DNA from: Euwallacea fornicatus
Taxonomy: Eukaryota > Arthropoda > Insecta > Coleoptera > Curculionidae
NCBI RefSeq assembly: GCF_040115645.1
Contig: NW_027096038.1
Span: forward strand, 372,001-436,000
Direction of reading: 5' to 3'
DNA length: 64,000 nucleotides
Both the position numbers and the translations under genes were made by a program. The notes beneath the pieces are model-generated. The model saw only the letters and a program-made list of their open reading frames with translations, was not told where the DNA came from and made no database searches. Positions within the stretch are counted from its first letter, which is position 1; each line of letters opens with the position of its first letter. Of the stretch, positions 1 to 12,349 are shown piece by piece.

Positions 1-117
1 TGTGTTGTATTATTTTAAAGATCTCGTCGAGCTGATTAATTTGACACTTTGTTTAACAAATTTGGTCCTAATTTACCGAAGTTATCGAGCTTCAAAGTTT
101 GAAAAGTCACAAAAGTT
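1..117. repeat. partial monomer at window start
   Basis: These are the last 117 bases of a monomer, starting within TGTGTTGTATTATT (the TATT variant of positions 61-74). The array therefore continues to the left of the window. Confidence 0.95.
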
Positions 118-1085
118 GTGTGTTTGAGCACATAAAGTACTATTTGTCTTGGAAATTCATCAAGATGCAATCATGATGTGTTGTGTCATTTTAAAGGTCT
201 CTTCGAGCTGATTAATTTGACACTTTGTTTAACAAATTTGGTTCTTATTTGCCGAAGTTATCGAGCTTCAAAGTTTGAAAAGTCATAAAAGTTGTGTGTT
301 TGAGCATATAAAGTACTATTTGTCTTGGAAATTCATCAAGATGCAATCATGATGTGTTGTGACATCTTCAAAATCTCGTCGAGCTGATTAATGTGACACT
401 TTGTTTAACAAATTTGGTCCTAATTTGCCGAAGTTATCGAGCTTCAAAGTTTGAAAAGTCACAAAAGTTGGGTGTTTGAGCACATAAAGTACTATTTTTC
501 ATGGAAATTCATATAGATGCAATCATGATGTGTTGTGTCATTTTAAAGATCTCGTCGTGCTGATTAATTTGACACTTTGTTTAACAAATTTGGTCCTTAT
601 TTGCCGAAGTTATCGAGCTTCAAAGTTTGAAAAGTCACAAAAGTTCTGTGTTTGAGCACATAAAGTACTATTTTTCATGGAAATTCATCAAGATGCAATC
701 ATGATATGTTGTGTTATTTCAAAGATCTCGTCGTGCTGATTAATTTGACACTTTGTTTAACAAATTTGGTCCTAATTTACCGAAGTTATCGAGCTTCAAA
801 GTTTGAAAAGTCACAAAAGTTGTGTGTTTGAGCACATAAAGTACTATTTTTCATGGAAATTCATCAAGATGCAATCATGATATGTTGTGTTATTTTAAAG
901 ATCTCGTCGTGCTGATTAATTTGACACTTTGTTTAACAAATTTGGTCCTAATTTGCCGAAGTTATCGAGCTTAAAAATTTGAAAAGTCACAAAAGTTGTG
1001 TGTTTGAGCACATATAGTACTATTTTTCATGGAAATTCATCAAGATGCAATCATGATGTGTTGTATTATTTTAAAGATCTCGTCG
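1..1085. repeat. displaced copy of the long higher-order block (31-monomer offset)
   Basis: This stretch matches 5457-6541 at an offset of 5456 bp (31 x 176). Only about five base differences were noticed: near 74, 267, 513-514 and 720. It shares the rare CATATAG variant (near 1008) and the AGCTTAAAAATTTG variant (near 970). At 1086 the copies part (A here, T at 6542). It is the 3'-ward remnant of another copy of the long block that is repeated four times from 5310 on. Confidence 0.85.
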
Positions 1086-1604
1086 AGCTGATTAATTTGA
1101 CACTTTGTTTAACAAATTTGGTCCTAATTTGCCGAAGTTATCGAGCTTCAAAGTTTGAAAAGTCACAAAAGTTGGGTGTTTGAGCACATAAAGTACTATT
1201 TGTCTTGGAAATTCATCAAGAGGCAATCATGATGTGTTGTGTCATTTTAAAGATCTCGTCGAGCTGATTAATTTGACACTTTGTTTAACAAATTTGGTTC
1301 TTATTTACCGACGTTATCGAGCTTCAAAGTTTGAAAAGTCACAAAAGTTGTGTGTTTGAGCACATAAAGTACTATTTTTCATGGAAATTCATCAAGATGC
1401 AATCATGATATGTTGTGTTATTTTAAAGATCTCGTCGTGCTGATTAATTTGACACTTTGTTTAACATATTTGGTCCTAATTTACCGAAGTTATCGAGCTT
1501 CAAAGTTTGAAAAGTCACAAAAGTTGTGTGTTTGAGCACATAAAGTACTATTTGTCTTGGAAATTCATCAAGATGCAATCATGATGTGTTATGTCATCTT
1601 CAAA

Positions 1605-3364
1605 ATCTCGTCGAGCTGATTAATTTGACACTTTGTTTAACAAATTTGGTCCTTATTTGCCGAAGTTATCGAGCTTCAAAGTTTGAAAAGTCACAAAAGT
1701 TGTGTGTTTGAGCACATAAAGTACTATTTTTCATGGAAATTCATCAAGATGCAATCATGATGTGTTGTGTCATTTTAAAGATCTCGTCGAGCTGATTAAT
1801 TTGACACTTTGTTTAACAAATTTGGTCCTAATTTACCGAAGTTATCGAGCTTCAAAGTTTGAAAAGTCATAAAAGTTGTGTGTTTGAGCATATAAAGTAC
1901 TATTTGTCTTGGAAATTCATCAAGATGCAATCATGATGTGTTGTGACATCTTCAAAATCTCGTCGAGCTGATTAATGTGACACTTTGTTTAACAAATTTG
2001 GTCCTAATTTGCCGAAGTTATCGAGCTTCAAAGTTTGAAAAGTCACAAAAGTTGGGTGTTTGAGCACATAAAGTACTATTTTTCATGGAAATTCATCAAG
2101 ATGCAATCATGATATGTTGTGTTATTTTAAAGATCTCGTCGTGCTGATTAATTTGACACTTTGTTTAACAAATTTGGTCCTAATTTACCGAAGTTATCGA
2201 GCTTCAAAGTTTGAAAAGTCACAAAAGTTTTGTGTTTGAGCACATAAAGTACTATTTTTCATGGAAATTCATCAAGATGCAATCATGATGTGTTGTATTA
2301 TTTTAAAGATCTCTTCGAGCTGATTAATTTGACACTTTGTTTAACAAATTTGGTTCTCATTTGCCGAAGTTATCGAGCTTCAAAGTTTGAAAAGTCACAA
2401 AAGTTGTGTGTTTGAGCATATAAAGTACTATTTGTCTTGGAAATTCATCAAGATGCAATCATGATGTGTTATGACATCTTCAAAATCTCGTCGAGCTGAT
2501 TAATGTGACACTTTGTTTAACAAATTTGGTTCTTATTTGCCGAAGTTATCGAGCTTCAAAGTTTGAAAAGTCACAAAAGTTGTGTGTTTGAGCACATAAA
2601 GTACTATTTTTCATGGAAATTCATCAAGATGCAATCATGATGTGTTGTGTCATTTTAAAGATCTCGTCGAGCTGATTAATTTGACACTTTGTTTAACAAA
2701 TTTGGTCCTTATTTGCCGAAGTTATCGAGCTTCAAAGTTTGAAAAGTCACAAAAGTTGTGTGTTTGAGCACATAAAGTACTATTTTTCATGGAAATTCAT
2801 CAAGATGCAATCATGATGTGTTGTGTCATTTTAAAGATCTCGTCGAGCTGATTAATTTGACACTTTGTTTAACAAATTTGGTCCTAATTTACCGAAGTTA
2901 TCGAGCTTCAAAGTTTGAAAAGTCACAAAAGTTGTGTGTTTGAGCACATAAAGTACTATTTTTCATGGAAATTCATCAAGATGCAATCATGATGTGTTGT
3001 ATTATTTTAAAGATCTCGTCGAGCTGATTAATTTGACACTTTGTTTAACAAATTTGGTTCTCATTTGCCGAAGTTATCGAGCTTCAAAGTTTGAAAAGTC
3101 ACAAAAGTTGTGTGTTTGAGCATATAAAGTACTATTTGTCTTGGAAATTCATCAAGATGCAATCATGATGTGTTATGACATCTTCAAAATCTCGTCGAGC
3201 TGATTAATGTGACACTTTGTTTAACAAATTTGGTTCTTATTTGCCGAAGTTATCGAGCTTCAAAGTTTGAAAAGTCACAAAAGTTGTGTGTTTGAGCACA
3301 TAAAGTACTATTTTTCATGGAAATTCATCAAGATGCAATCATGATGTGTTGTGTCATTTTAAAG
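1605..3364. repeat. 10-monomer higher-order unit, copy 1
   Basis: Ten monomers (1760 bp) with a characteristic order of variants: CATAAAAG plus CATATAAAG, then GACATCTTCAAAATC, then GGGTGTTTGAG, then GATATG with CGTGCTG, then GTTTTGTGTTTG. The same order recurs 1760 bp downstream. Counting the overlap, 1605-3549 matches 3365-5309 with no difference noticed. Left of 1605 the copies separate at the TCAAAATC/TAAAGATC variant. Confidence 0.87.
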
Positions 3365-5309
3365 ATCTCGTCGAGCTGATTAATTTGACACTTTGTTTAA
3401 CAAATTTGGTCCTTATTTGCCGAAGTTATCGAGCTTCAAAGTTTGAAAAGTCACAAAAGTTGTGTGTTTGAGCACATAAAGTACTATTTTTCATGGAAAT
3501 TCATCAAGATGCAATCATGATGTGTTGTGTCATTTTAAAGATCTCGTCGAGCTGATTAATTTGACACTTTGTTTAACAAATTTGGTCCTAATTTACCGAA
3601 GTTATCGAGCTTCAAAGTTTGAAAAGTCATAAAAGTTGTGTGTTTGAGCATATAAAGTACTATTTGTCTTGGAAATTCATCAAGATGCAATCATGATGTG
3701 TTGTGACATCTTCAAAATCTCGTCGAGCTGATTAATGTGACACTTTGTTTAACAAATTTGGTCCTAATTTGCCGAAGTTATCGAGCTTCAAAGTTTGAAA
3801 AGTCACAAAAGTTGGGTGTTTGAGCACATAAAGTACTATTTTTCATGGAAATTCATCAAGATGCAATCATGATATGTTGTGTTATTTTAAAGATCTCGTC
3901 GTGCTGATTAATTTGACACTTTGTTTAACAAATTTGGTCCTAATTTACCGAAGTTATCGAGCTTCAAAGTTTGAAAAGTCACAAAAGTTTTGTGTTTGAG
4001 CACATAAAGTACTATTTTTCATGGAAATTCATCAAGATGCAATCATGATGTGTTGTATTATTTTAAAGATCTCTTCGAGCTGATTAATTTGACACTTTGT
4101 TTAACAAATTTGGTTCTCATTTGCCGAAGTTATCGAGCTTCAAAGTTTGAAAAGTCACAAAAGTTGTGTGTTTGAGCATATAAAGTACTATTTGTCTTGG
4201 AAATTCATCAAGATGCAATCATGATGTGTTATGACATCTTCAAAATCTCGTCGAGCTGATTAATGTGACACTTTGTTTAACAAATTTGGTTCTTATTTGC
4301 CGAAGTTATCGAGCTTCAAAGTTTGAAAAGTCACAAAAGTTGTGTGTTTGAGCACATAAAGTACTATTTTTCATGGAAATTCATCAAGATGCAATCATGA
4401 TGTGTTGTGTCATTTTAAAGATCTCGTCGAGCTGATTAATTTGACACTTTGTTTAACAAATTTGGTCCTTATTTGCCGAAGTTATCGAGCTTCAAAGTTT
4501 GAAAAGTCACAAAAGTTGTGTGTTTGAGCACATAAAGTACTATTTTTCATGGAAATTCATCAAGATGCAATCATGATGTGTTGTGTCATTTTAAAGATCT
4601 CGTCGAGCTGATTAATTTGACACTTTGTTTAACAAATTTGGTCCTAATTTACCGAAGTTATCGAGCTTCAAAGTTTGAAAAGTCACAAAAGTTGTGTGTT
4701 TGAGCACATAAAGTACTATTTTTCATGGAAATTCATCAAGATGCAATCATGATGTGTTGTATTATTTTAAAGATCTCGTCGAGCTGATTAATTTGACACT
4801 TTGTTTAACAAATTTGGTTCTCATTTGCCGAAGTTATCGAGCTTCAAAGTTTGAAAAGTCACAAAAGTTGTGTGTTTGAGCATATAAAGTACTATTTGTC
4901 TTGGAAATTCATCAAGATGCAATCATGATGTGTTATGACATCTTCAAAATCTCGTCGAGCTGATTAATGTGACACTTTGTTTAACAAATTTGGTTCTTAT
5001 TTGCCGAAGTTATCGAGCTTCAAAGTTTGAAAAGTCACAAAAGTTGTGTGTTTGAGCACATAAAGTACTATTTTTCATGGAAATTCATCAAGATGCAATC
5101 ATGATGTGTTGTGTCATTTTAAAGATCTCGTCGAGCTGATTAATTTGACACTTTGTTTAACAAATTTGGTCCTTATTTGCCGAAGTTATCGAGCTTCAAA
5201 GTTTGAAAAGTCACAAAAGTTGTGTGTTTGAGCACATAAAGTACTATTTTTCATGGAAATTCATCAAGATGCAATCATGATGTGTTGTGTCATTTTAAAG
5301 ATCTCGTCG
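3365..5309. repeat. 10-monomer higher-order unit, copy 2 plus one monomer
   Basis: This is the second copy of the 1760-bp unit, continuing for about one monomer into a third before it ends at 5309/5310, where CGTCGAG becomes CGTCGTG. The near-perfect identity over 1945 bp, against typical monomer-to-monomer differences of several bases, implies a recent tandem duplication. The end coincides with the first base of the next, larger higher-order block. Confidence 0.87.
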
Positions 5310-8300
5310 TGCTGATTAATTTGACACTTTGTTTAACAAATTTGGTCCTAATTTACCGAAGTTATCGAGCTTCAAAGTTTGAAAAGTCACAAAAGTTGTG
5401 TGTTTGAGCACAAAAAGTACTATTTGTCTTGGAAATTCATCAAGATGCAATCATGATGTGTTGTATTATTTTAAAGATCTCGTCGAGCTGATTAATTTGA
5501 CACTTTGTTTAACAAATTTGGTCCTAATTAACCGAAGTTATCGAGCTTCAAAGTTTGAAAAGTCACAAAAGTTGTGTGTTTGAGCACATAAAGTACTATT
5601 TGTCTTGGAAATTCATCAAGATGCAATCATGATGTGTTGTGTCATTTTAAAGGTCTCTTCGAGCTGATTAATTTGACACTTTGTTTAACAAATTTGGTTC
5701 TTATTTGCCGAAGTTATCGAGCGTCAAAGTTTGAAAAGTCATAAAAGTTGTGTGTTTGAGCATATAAAGTACTATTTGTCTTGGAAATTCATCAAGATGC
5801 AATCATGATGTGTTGTGACATCTTCAAAATCTCGTCGAGCTGATTAATGTGACACTTTGTTTAACAAATTTGGTCCTAATTTGCCGAAGTTATCGAGCTT
5901 CAAAGTTTGAAAAGTCACAAAAGTTGGGTGTTTGAGCACATAAAGTACTATTTTTCATGGAAATTCATCAAGATGCAATCATGATGTGTTGTGTCATTTT
6001 AAAGATCTCGTCGTGCTGATTAATTTGACACTTTGTTTAACAAATTTGGTCCTTATTTGCCGAAGTTATCGAGCTTCAAAGTTTGAAAAGTCACAAAAGT
6101 TCTGTGTTTGAGCACATAAAGTACTATTTTTCATGGAAATTCATCAAGATGCAATCATGATATGTTGTGTTATTTTAAAGATCTCGTCGTGCTGATTAAT
6201 TTGACACTTTGTTTAACAAATTTGGTCCTAATTTACCGAAGTTATCGAGCTTCAAAGTTTGAAAAGTCACAAAAGTTGTGTGTTTGAGCACATAAAGTAC
6301 TATTTTTCATGGAAATTCATCAAGATGCAATCATGATATGTTGTGTTATTTTAAAGATCTCGTCGTGCTGATTAATTTGACACTTTGTTTAACAAATTTG
6401 GTCCTAATTTGCCGAAGTTATCGAGCTTAAAAATTTGAAAAGTCACAAAAGTTGTGTGTTTGAGCACATATAGTACTATTTTTCATGGAAATTCATCAAG
6501 ATGCAATCATGATGTGTTGTATTATTTTAAAGATCTCGTCGTGCTGATTAATTTGACACTTTGTTTAACAAATTTGGTCCTAATTTACCGAAGTTATCGA
6601 GCTTCAAAGTTTGAAAAGTCACAAAAGTTGTGTGTTTGAGCACATAAAGTACTATTTTTCATGGAAATTCATCAAGATGCAATCATGATGTGTTGTATTA
6701 TTTTAAAGATCTCGTCGAGCTGATTAATTTGACACTTTGTTTAACAAATTTGGTTCTCATTTGCCGAAGTTATCGAGCTTCAAAGTTTGAAAAGTCACAA
6801 AAGTTGTGTGTTTGAGCATATAAAGTACTATTTGTCTTGGAAATTCATCAAGATGCAATCATGATGTGTTATGACATCTTCAAAATCTCGTCGAGCTGAT
6901 TAATTTGACACTTTGTTTAACAAATTTGGTCCTTATTTGCCGAAGTTATCGAGCTTCAAAGTTTGAAAAGTCACAAAAGTTGTGTGTTTGAGCACATAAA
7001 GTACTATTTTTCATGGAAATTCATCAAGATGCAATCATGATATGTTGTGTTATTTTAAAGATCTCGTCGTGCTGATTAATTTGACACTTTGTTTAACAAA
7101 TTTGGTCCTAATTTGCCGAAGTTATCGAGCTTCAAAGTTTGAAAAGTCACAAAAGTTGTGTGTTTGAGCACATAAAGTACTATTTGTCTTGGAAATTCAA
7201 CAAGATGCAATCATGATGTGTTGTGTCATTTTAAAGATCTCGTCGAGCTGATTAATTTGACACTTTGTTTAACAAATTTGGGTCTCATTTGCCGAAGTTA
7301 TCGATCTACAAAGTGTGAAAAGTCACAAAAGTTTTGTGTTTGAGCACATAAAGTACTATTTGTCTTGGAAATTCATCTAGATGCAATCATGATGTGTTGT
7401 ATCATTTTAAAGATCTCGTCGAGCTGATTAATTTGACACTTTGTTTAACAAATTTGGTCCTTATTTGCCGAAGTTATCGAGCTTCAAAGTTTGAAAAGTC
7501 ACAAAAGTTTTGTGTTTGAGCACATAAAGTACTATTTTTCATGGAAATTCATCAAGATGCAATCATGATGTGTTGTATTATTTTAAAGATCTCTTCGAGC
7601 TGATTAATTTGACACTTTGTTTAACAAATTTGGTTCTCATTTGCCGAAGTTATCGAGCTTCAAAGTTTGAAAAGTCACAAAAGTTGGGTGTTTGAGCACA
7701 TAAAGTACTATTTTTCATGGAAATTCATCAAGATGCAATCATGATGTGTTGTGTCATTTTAAAGATCTCGTCGAGCTGATTAATTTGACACTTTGTTTAA
7801 CAAATTTGGTCCTTATTTGCCGAAGTTATCGAGCTTCAAAGTTTGAAAAGTCACAAAAGTTGTGTGTTTGAGCACATAAAGTACTATTTTTCATGGAAAT
7901 TCATCAAGATGCAATCATGATGTGTTGTGTCATTTTAAAGATCTCGTCGAGCTGATTAATTTGACACTTTGTTTAACAAATTTGGTCCTAATTTACCGAA
8001 GTTATCGAGCTTCAAAGTTTGAAAAGTCACAAAAGTTGTGTGTTTGAGCACATAAAGTACTATTTTTCATGGAAATTCATCAAGATGCAATCATGATGTG
8101 TTGTATTATTTTAAAGATCTCGTCGAGCTGATTAATTTGACACTTTGTTTAACAAATTTGGTTCTCATTTGCCGAAGTTATCGAGCTTCAAAGTTTGAAA
8201 AGTCACAAAAGTTGTGTGTTTGAGCATATAAAGTACTATTTGTCTTGGAAATTCATCAAGATGCAATCATGATGTGTTATGACATCTTCAAAATCTCGTC

Positions 8301-8653
8301 GAGCTGATTAATGTGACACTTTGTTTAACAAATTTGGTTCTTATTTGCCGAAGTTATCGAGCTTCAAAGTTTGAAAAGTCACAAAAGTTGTGTGTTTGAG
8401 CACATAAAGTACTATTTTTCATGGAAATTCATCAAGATGCAATCATGATGTGTTGTGTCATTTTAAAGATCTCGTCGAGCTGATTAATTTGACACTTTGT
8501 TTAACAAATTTGGTCCTTATTTGCCGAAGTTATCGAGCTTCAAAGTTTGAAAAGTCACAAAAGTTGTGTGTTTGAGCACATAAAGTACTATTTTTCATGG
8601 AAATTCATCAAGATGCAATCATGATGTGTTGTGTCATTTTAAAGATCTCGTCG
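5310..8653. repeat. long higher-order block, copy 1 (19 monomers)
   Basis: This 3344-bp block begins at the T of CGTCGTG. Its early part has the rare CACAAAAAG, CCTAATTAACCG and GAGCGTCAAAG variants. The middle has CATATAG (about 6464) and the end has one diverged GATCTACAAAGTGTG monomer (7302). The block restarts at 8654 with the same variant order. Its tail (about 7700-8650) resembles the 10-monomer unit at 1605-5309, so the two higher-order forms share a module. Confidence 0.87.
7158..7333. repeat. diverged monomer subtype (first of 16 copies)
   Basis: This subtype has a linked set of changes: GGGTCTC at monomer positions 123-129, GATCTACAAAGTGTG at 146-160 in place of GAGCTTCAAAGTTTG, and then a following monomer that starts TTGTGTTTG and usually has CATCTAG and TGTATCATTTT. 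The CGATCTA landmark occurs at 7302, 10998, 16630, 38101, 41093, 43029, 43909, 46197, 48837, 49717, 51653, 52533, 55173, 57989, 58869 and 61861. The changes break the TTCAAA-G-TTTGAA dyad. Confidence 0.88.
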
Positions 8654-11600
8654 TGCTGATTAATTTGACACTTTGTTTAACAAATTTGGTCCTAATTTAC
8701 CGAAGTTATCGAGCTTCAAAGTTTGAAAAGTCACAAAAGTTGTGTGTTTGAGCACAAAAAGTACTATTTGTCTTGGAAATTCATCAAGATGCAATCATGA
8801 TGTGTTGTATTATTTTAAAGATCTCGTCGAGCTGATTAATTTGACACTTTGTTTAACAAATTTGGTCCTAATTAACCGAAGTTATCGAGCTTCAAAGTTT
8901 GAAAAGTCACAAAAGTTGTGTGTTTGAGCACATAAAGTACTATTTGTCTTGGAAATTCATCAAGATGCAATCATGATGTGTTGTGTCATTTTAAAGGTCT
9001 CTTCGAGCTGATTAATTTGACACTTTGTTTAACAAATTTGGTTCTTATTTGCCGAAGTTATCGAGCGTCAAAGTTTGAAAAGTCATAAAAGTTGTGTGTT
9101 TGAGCATATAAAGTACTATTTGTCTTGGAAATTCATCAAGATGCAATCATGATGTGTTGTGACATCTTCAAAATCTCGTCGAGCTGATTAATGTGACACT
9201 TTGTTTAACAAATTTGGTCCTAATTTGCCGAAGTTATCGAGCTTCAAAGTTTGAAAAGTCACAAAAGTTGGGTGTTTGAGCACATAAAGTACTATTTTTC
9301 ATGGAAATTCATCAAGATGCAATCATGATGTGTTGTGTCATTTTAAAGATCTCGTCGTGCTGATTAATTTGACACTTTGTTTAACAAATTTGGTCCTTAT
9401 TTGCCGAAGTTATCGAGCTTCAAAGTTTGAAAAGTCACAAAAGTTCTGTGTTTGAGCACATAAAGTACTATTTTTCATGGAAATTCATCAAGATGCAATC
9501 ATGATATGTTGTGTTATTTTAAAGATCTCGTCGTGCTGATTAATTTGACACTTTGTTTAACAAATTTGGTCCTAATTTACCGAAGTTATCGAGCTTCAAA
9601 GTTTGAAAAGTCACAAAAGTTGTGTGTTTGAGCACATAAAGTACTATTTTTCATGGAAATTCATCAAGATGCAATCATGATATGTTGTGTTATTTTAAAG
9701 ATCTCGTCGTGCTGATTAATTTGACACTTTGTTTAACAAATTTGGTCCTAATTTGCCGAAGTTATCGAGCTTAAAAATTTGAAAAGTCACAAAAGTTGTG
9801 TGTTTGAGCACATATAGTACTATTTTTCATGGAAATTCATCAAGATGCAATCATGATGTGTTGTATTATTTTAAAGATCTCGTCGTGCTGATTAATTTGA
9901 CACTTTGTTTAACAAATTTGGTCCTAATTTACCGAAGTTATCGAGCTTCAAAGTTTGAAAAGTCACAAAAGTTGTGTGTTTGAGCACATAAAGTACTATT
10001 TTTCATGGAAATTCATCAAGATGCAATCATGATGTGTTGTATTATTTTAAAGATCTCGTCGTGCTGATTAATTTGACACTTTGTTTAACAAATTTGGTCC
10101 TAATTTGCCGAAGTTATCGAGCTTCAAAGTTTGAAAAGTCACAAAAGTTGTGTGTTTGAGCACATAAAGTACTATTTGTCTTGGAAATTCAACAAGATGC
10201 AATCATGATGTGTTGTATTATTTTAAAGATCTCGTCGTGCTGATTAATTTGACACTTTGTTTAACAAATTTGGTCCTAATTTACCGAAGTTATCGAGCTT
10301 CAAAGTTTGAAAAGTCACAAAAGTTGTGTGTTTGAGCACATAAAGTACTATTTTTCATGGAAATTCATCAAGATGCAATCATGATGTGTTGTATTATTTT
10401 AAAGATCTCGTCGAGCTGATTAATTTGACACTTTGTTTAACAAATTTGGTTCTCATTTGCCGAAGTTATCGAGCTTCAAAGTTTGAAAAGTCACAAAAGT
10501 TGTGTGTTTGAGCATATAAAGTACTATTTGTCTTGGAAATTCATCAAGATGCAATCATGATGTGTTATGACATCTTCAAAATCTCGTCGAGCTGATTAAT
10601 TTGACACTTTGTTTAACAAATTTGGTCCTTATTTGCCGAAGTTATCGAGCTTCAAAGTTTGAAAAGTCACAAAAGTTGTGTGTTTGAGCACATAAAGTAC
10701 TATTTTTCATGGAAATTCATCAAGATGCAATCATGATATGTTGTGTTATTTTAAAGATCTCGTCGTGCTGATTAATTTGACACTTTGTTTAACAAATTTG
10801 GTCCTAATTTGCCGAAGTTATCGAGCTTCAAAGTTTGAAAAGTCACAAAAGTTGTGTGTTTGAGCACATAAAGTACTATTTGTCTTGGAAATTCAACAAG
10901 ATGCAATCATGATGTGTTGTGTCATTTTAAAGATCTCGTCGAGCTGATTAATTTGACACTTTGTTTAACAAATTTGGGTCTCATTTGCCGAAGTTATCGA
11001 TCTACAAAGTGTGAAAAGTCACAAAAGTTTTGTGTTTGAGCACATAAAGTACTATTTGTCTTGGAAATTCATCTAGATGCAATCATGATGTGTTGTATCA
11101 TTTTAAAGATCTCGTCGAGCTGATTAATTTGACACTTTGTTTAACAAATTTGGTCCTTATTTGCCGAAGTTATCGAGCTTCAAAGTTTGAAAAGTCACAA
11201 AAGTTTTGTGTTTGAGCACATAAAGTACTATTTTTCATGGAAATTCATCAAGATGCAATCATGATGTGTTGTATTATTTTAAAGATCTCTTCGAGCTGAT
11301 TAATTTGACACTTTGTTTAACAAATTTGGTTCTCATTTGCCGAAGTTATCGAGCTTCAAAGTTTGAAAAGTCACAAAAGTTGGGTGTTTGAGCACATAAA
11401 GTACTATTTTTCATGGAAATTCATCAAGATGCAATCATGATGTGTTGTGTCATTTTAAAGATCTCGTCGAGCTGATTAATTTGACACTTTGTGTAACAAA
11501 TTTGGTCCTTATTTGCCGAAGTTATCGAGCTTCAAAGTTTGAAAAGTCACAAAAGTTGTGTGTTTGAGCACATAAAGTACTATTTTTCATGGAAATTCAT

Positions 11601-12349
11601 CAAGATGCAATCATGATGTGTTGTGTCATTTTAAAGATCTCGTCGAGCTGATTAATTTGACACTTTGTTTAACAAATTTGGTCCTAATTTACCGAAGTTA
11701 TCGAGCTTCAAAGTTTGAAAAGTCACAAAAGTTGTGTGTTTGAGCACATAAAGTACTATTTTTCATGGAAATTCATCAAGATGCAATCATGATGTGTTGT
11801 ATTATTTTAAAGATCTCGTCGAGCTGATTAATTTGACACTTTGTTTAACAAATTTGGTTCTCATTTGCCGAAGTTATCGAGCTTCAAAGTTTGAAAAGTC
11901 ACAAAAGTTGTGTGTTTGAGCATATAAAGTACTATTTGTCTTGGAAATTCATCAAGATGCAATCATGATGTGTTATGACATCTTCAAAATCTCGTCGAGC
12001 TGATTAATGTGACACTTTGTTTAACAAATTTGGTTCTTATTTGCCGAAGTTATCGAGCTTCAAAGTTTGAAAAGTCACAAAAGTTGTGTGTTTGAGCACA
12101 TAAAGTACTATTTTTCATGGAAATTCATCAAGATGCAATCATGATGTGTTGTGTCATTTTAAAGATCTCGTCGAGCTGATTAATTTGACACTTTGTTTAA
12201 CAAATTTGGTCCTTATTTGCCGAAGTTATCGAGCTTCAAAGTTTGAAAAGTCACAAAAGTTGTGTGTTTGAGCACATAAAGTACTATTTTTCATGGAAAT
12301 TCATCAAGATGCAATCATGATGTGTTGTGTCATTTTAAAGATCTCGTCG
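8654..12349. repeat. long higher-order block, copy 2 (21 monomers)
   Basis: This 3696-bp copy follows the block at 5310 directly. It is collinear with it, except that a net two monomers (352 bp) are gained between about 10005 and 10413, where a CGTGCTG...CAACAAG monomer and a neighbour are inserted. A private base (GTGTAACAAA at about 11491-11500) marks a substitution after the duplication. The diverged subtype monomer is at 10998. Confidence 0.86.

Noticed and set aside
998..1183. Open frames of 61 codons repeated many times on the + strand (for example at 998, 5398, 22117 and 53093)
   Set aside because: They begin at a GTG, read through exactly one monomer and stop at the TGA in the next GTGTTTGAG. 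They open only where a single change (CATAAAG to CACAAAAAG or CATATAG) removes a TAA. Since 176 is not a multiple of 3, no frame continues. They are by-products of the repeat and not genes.
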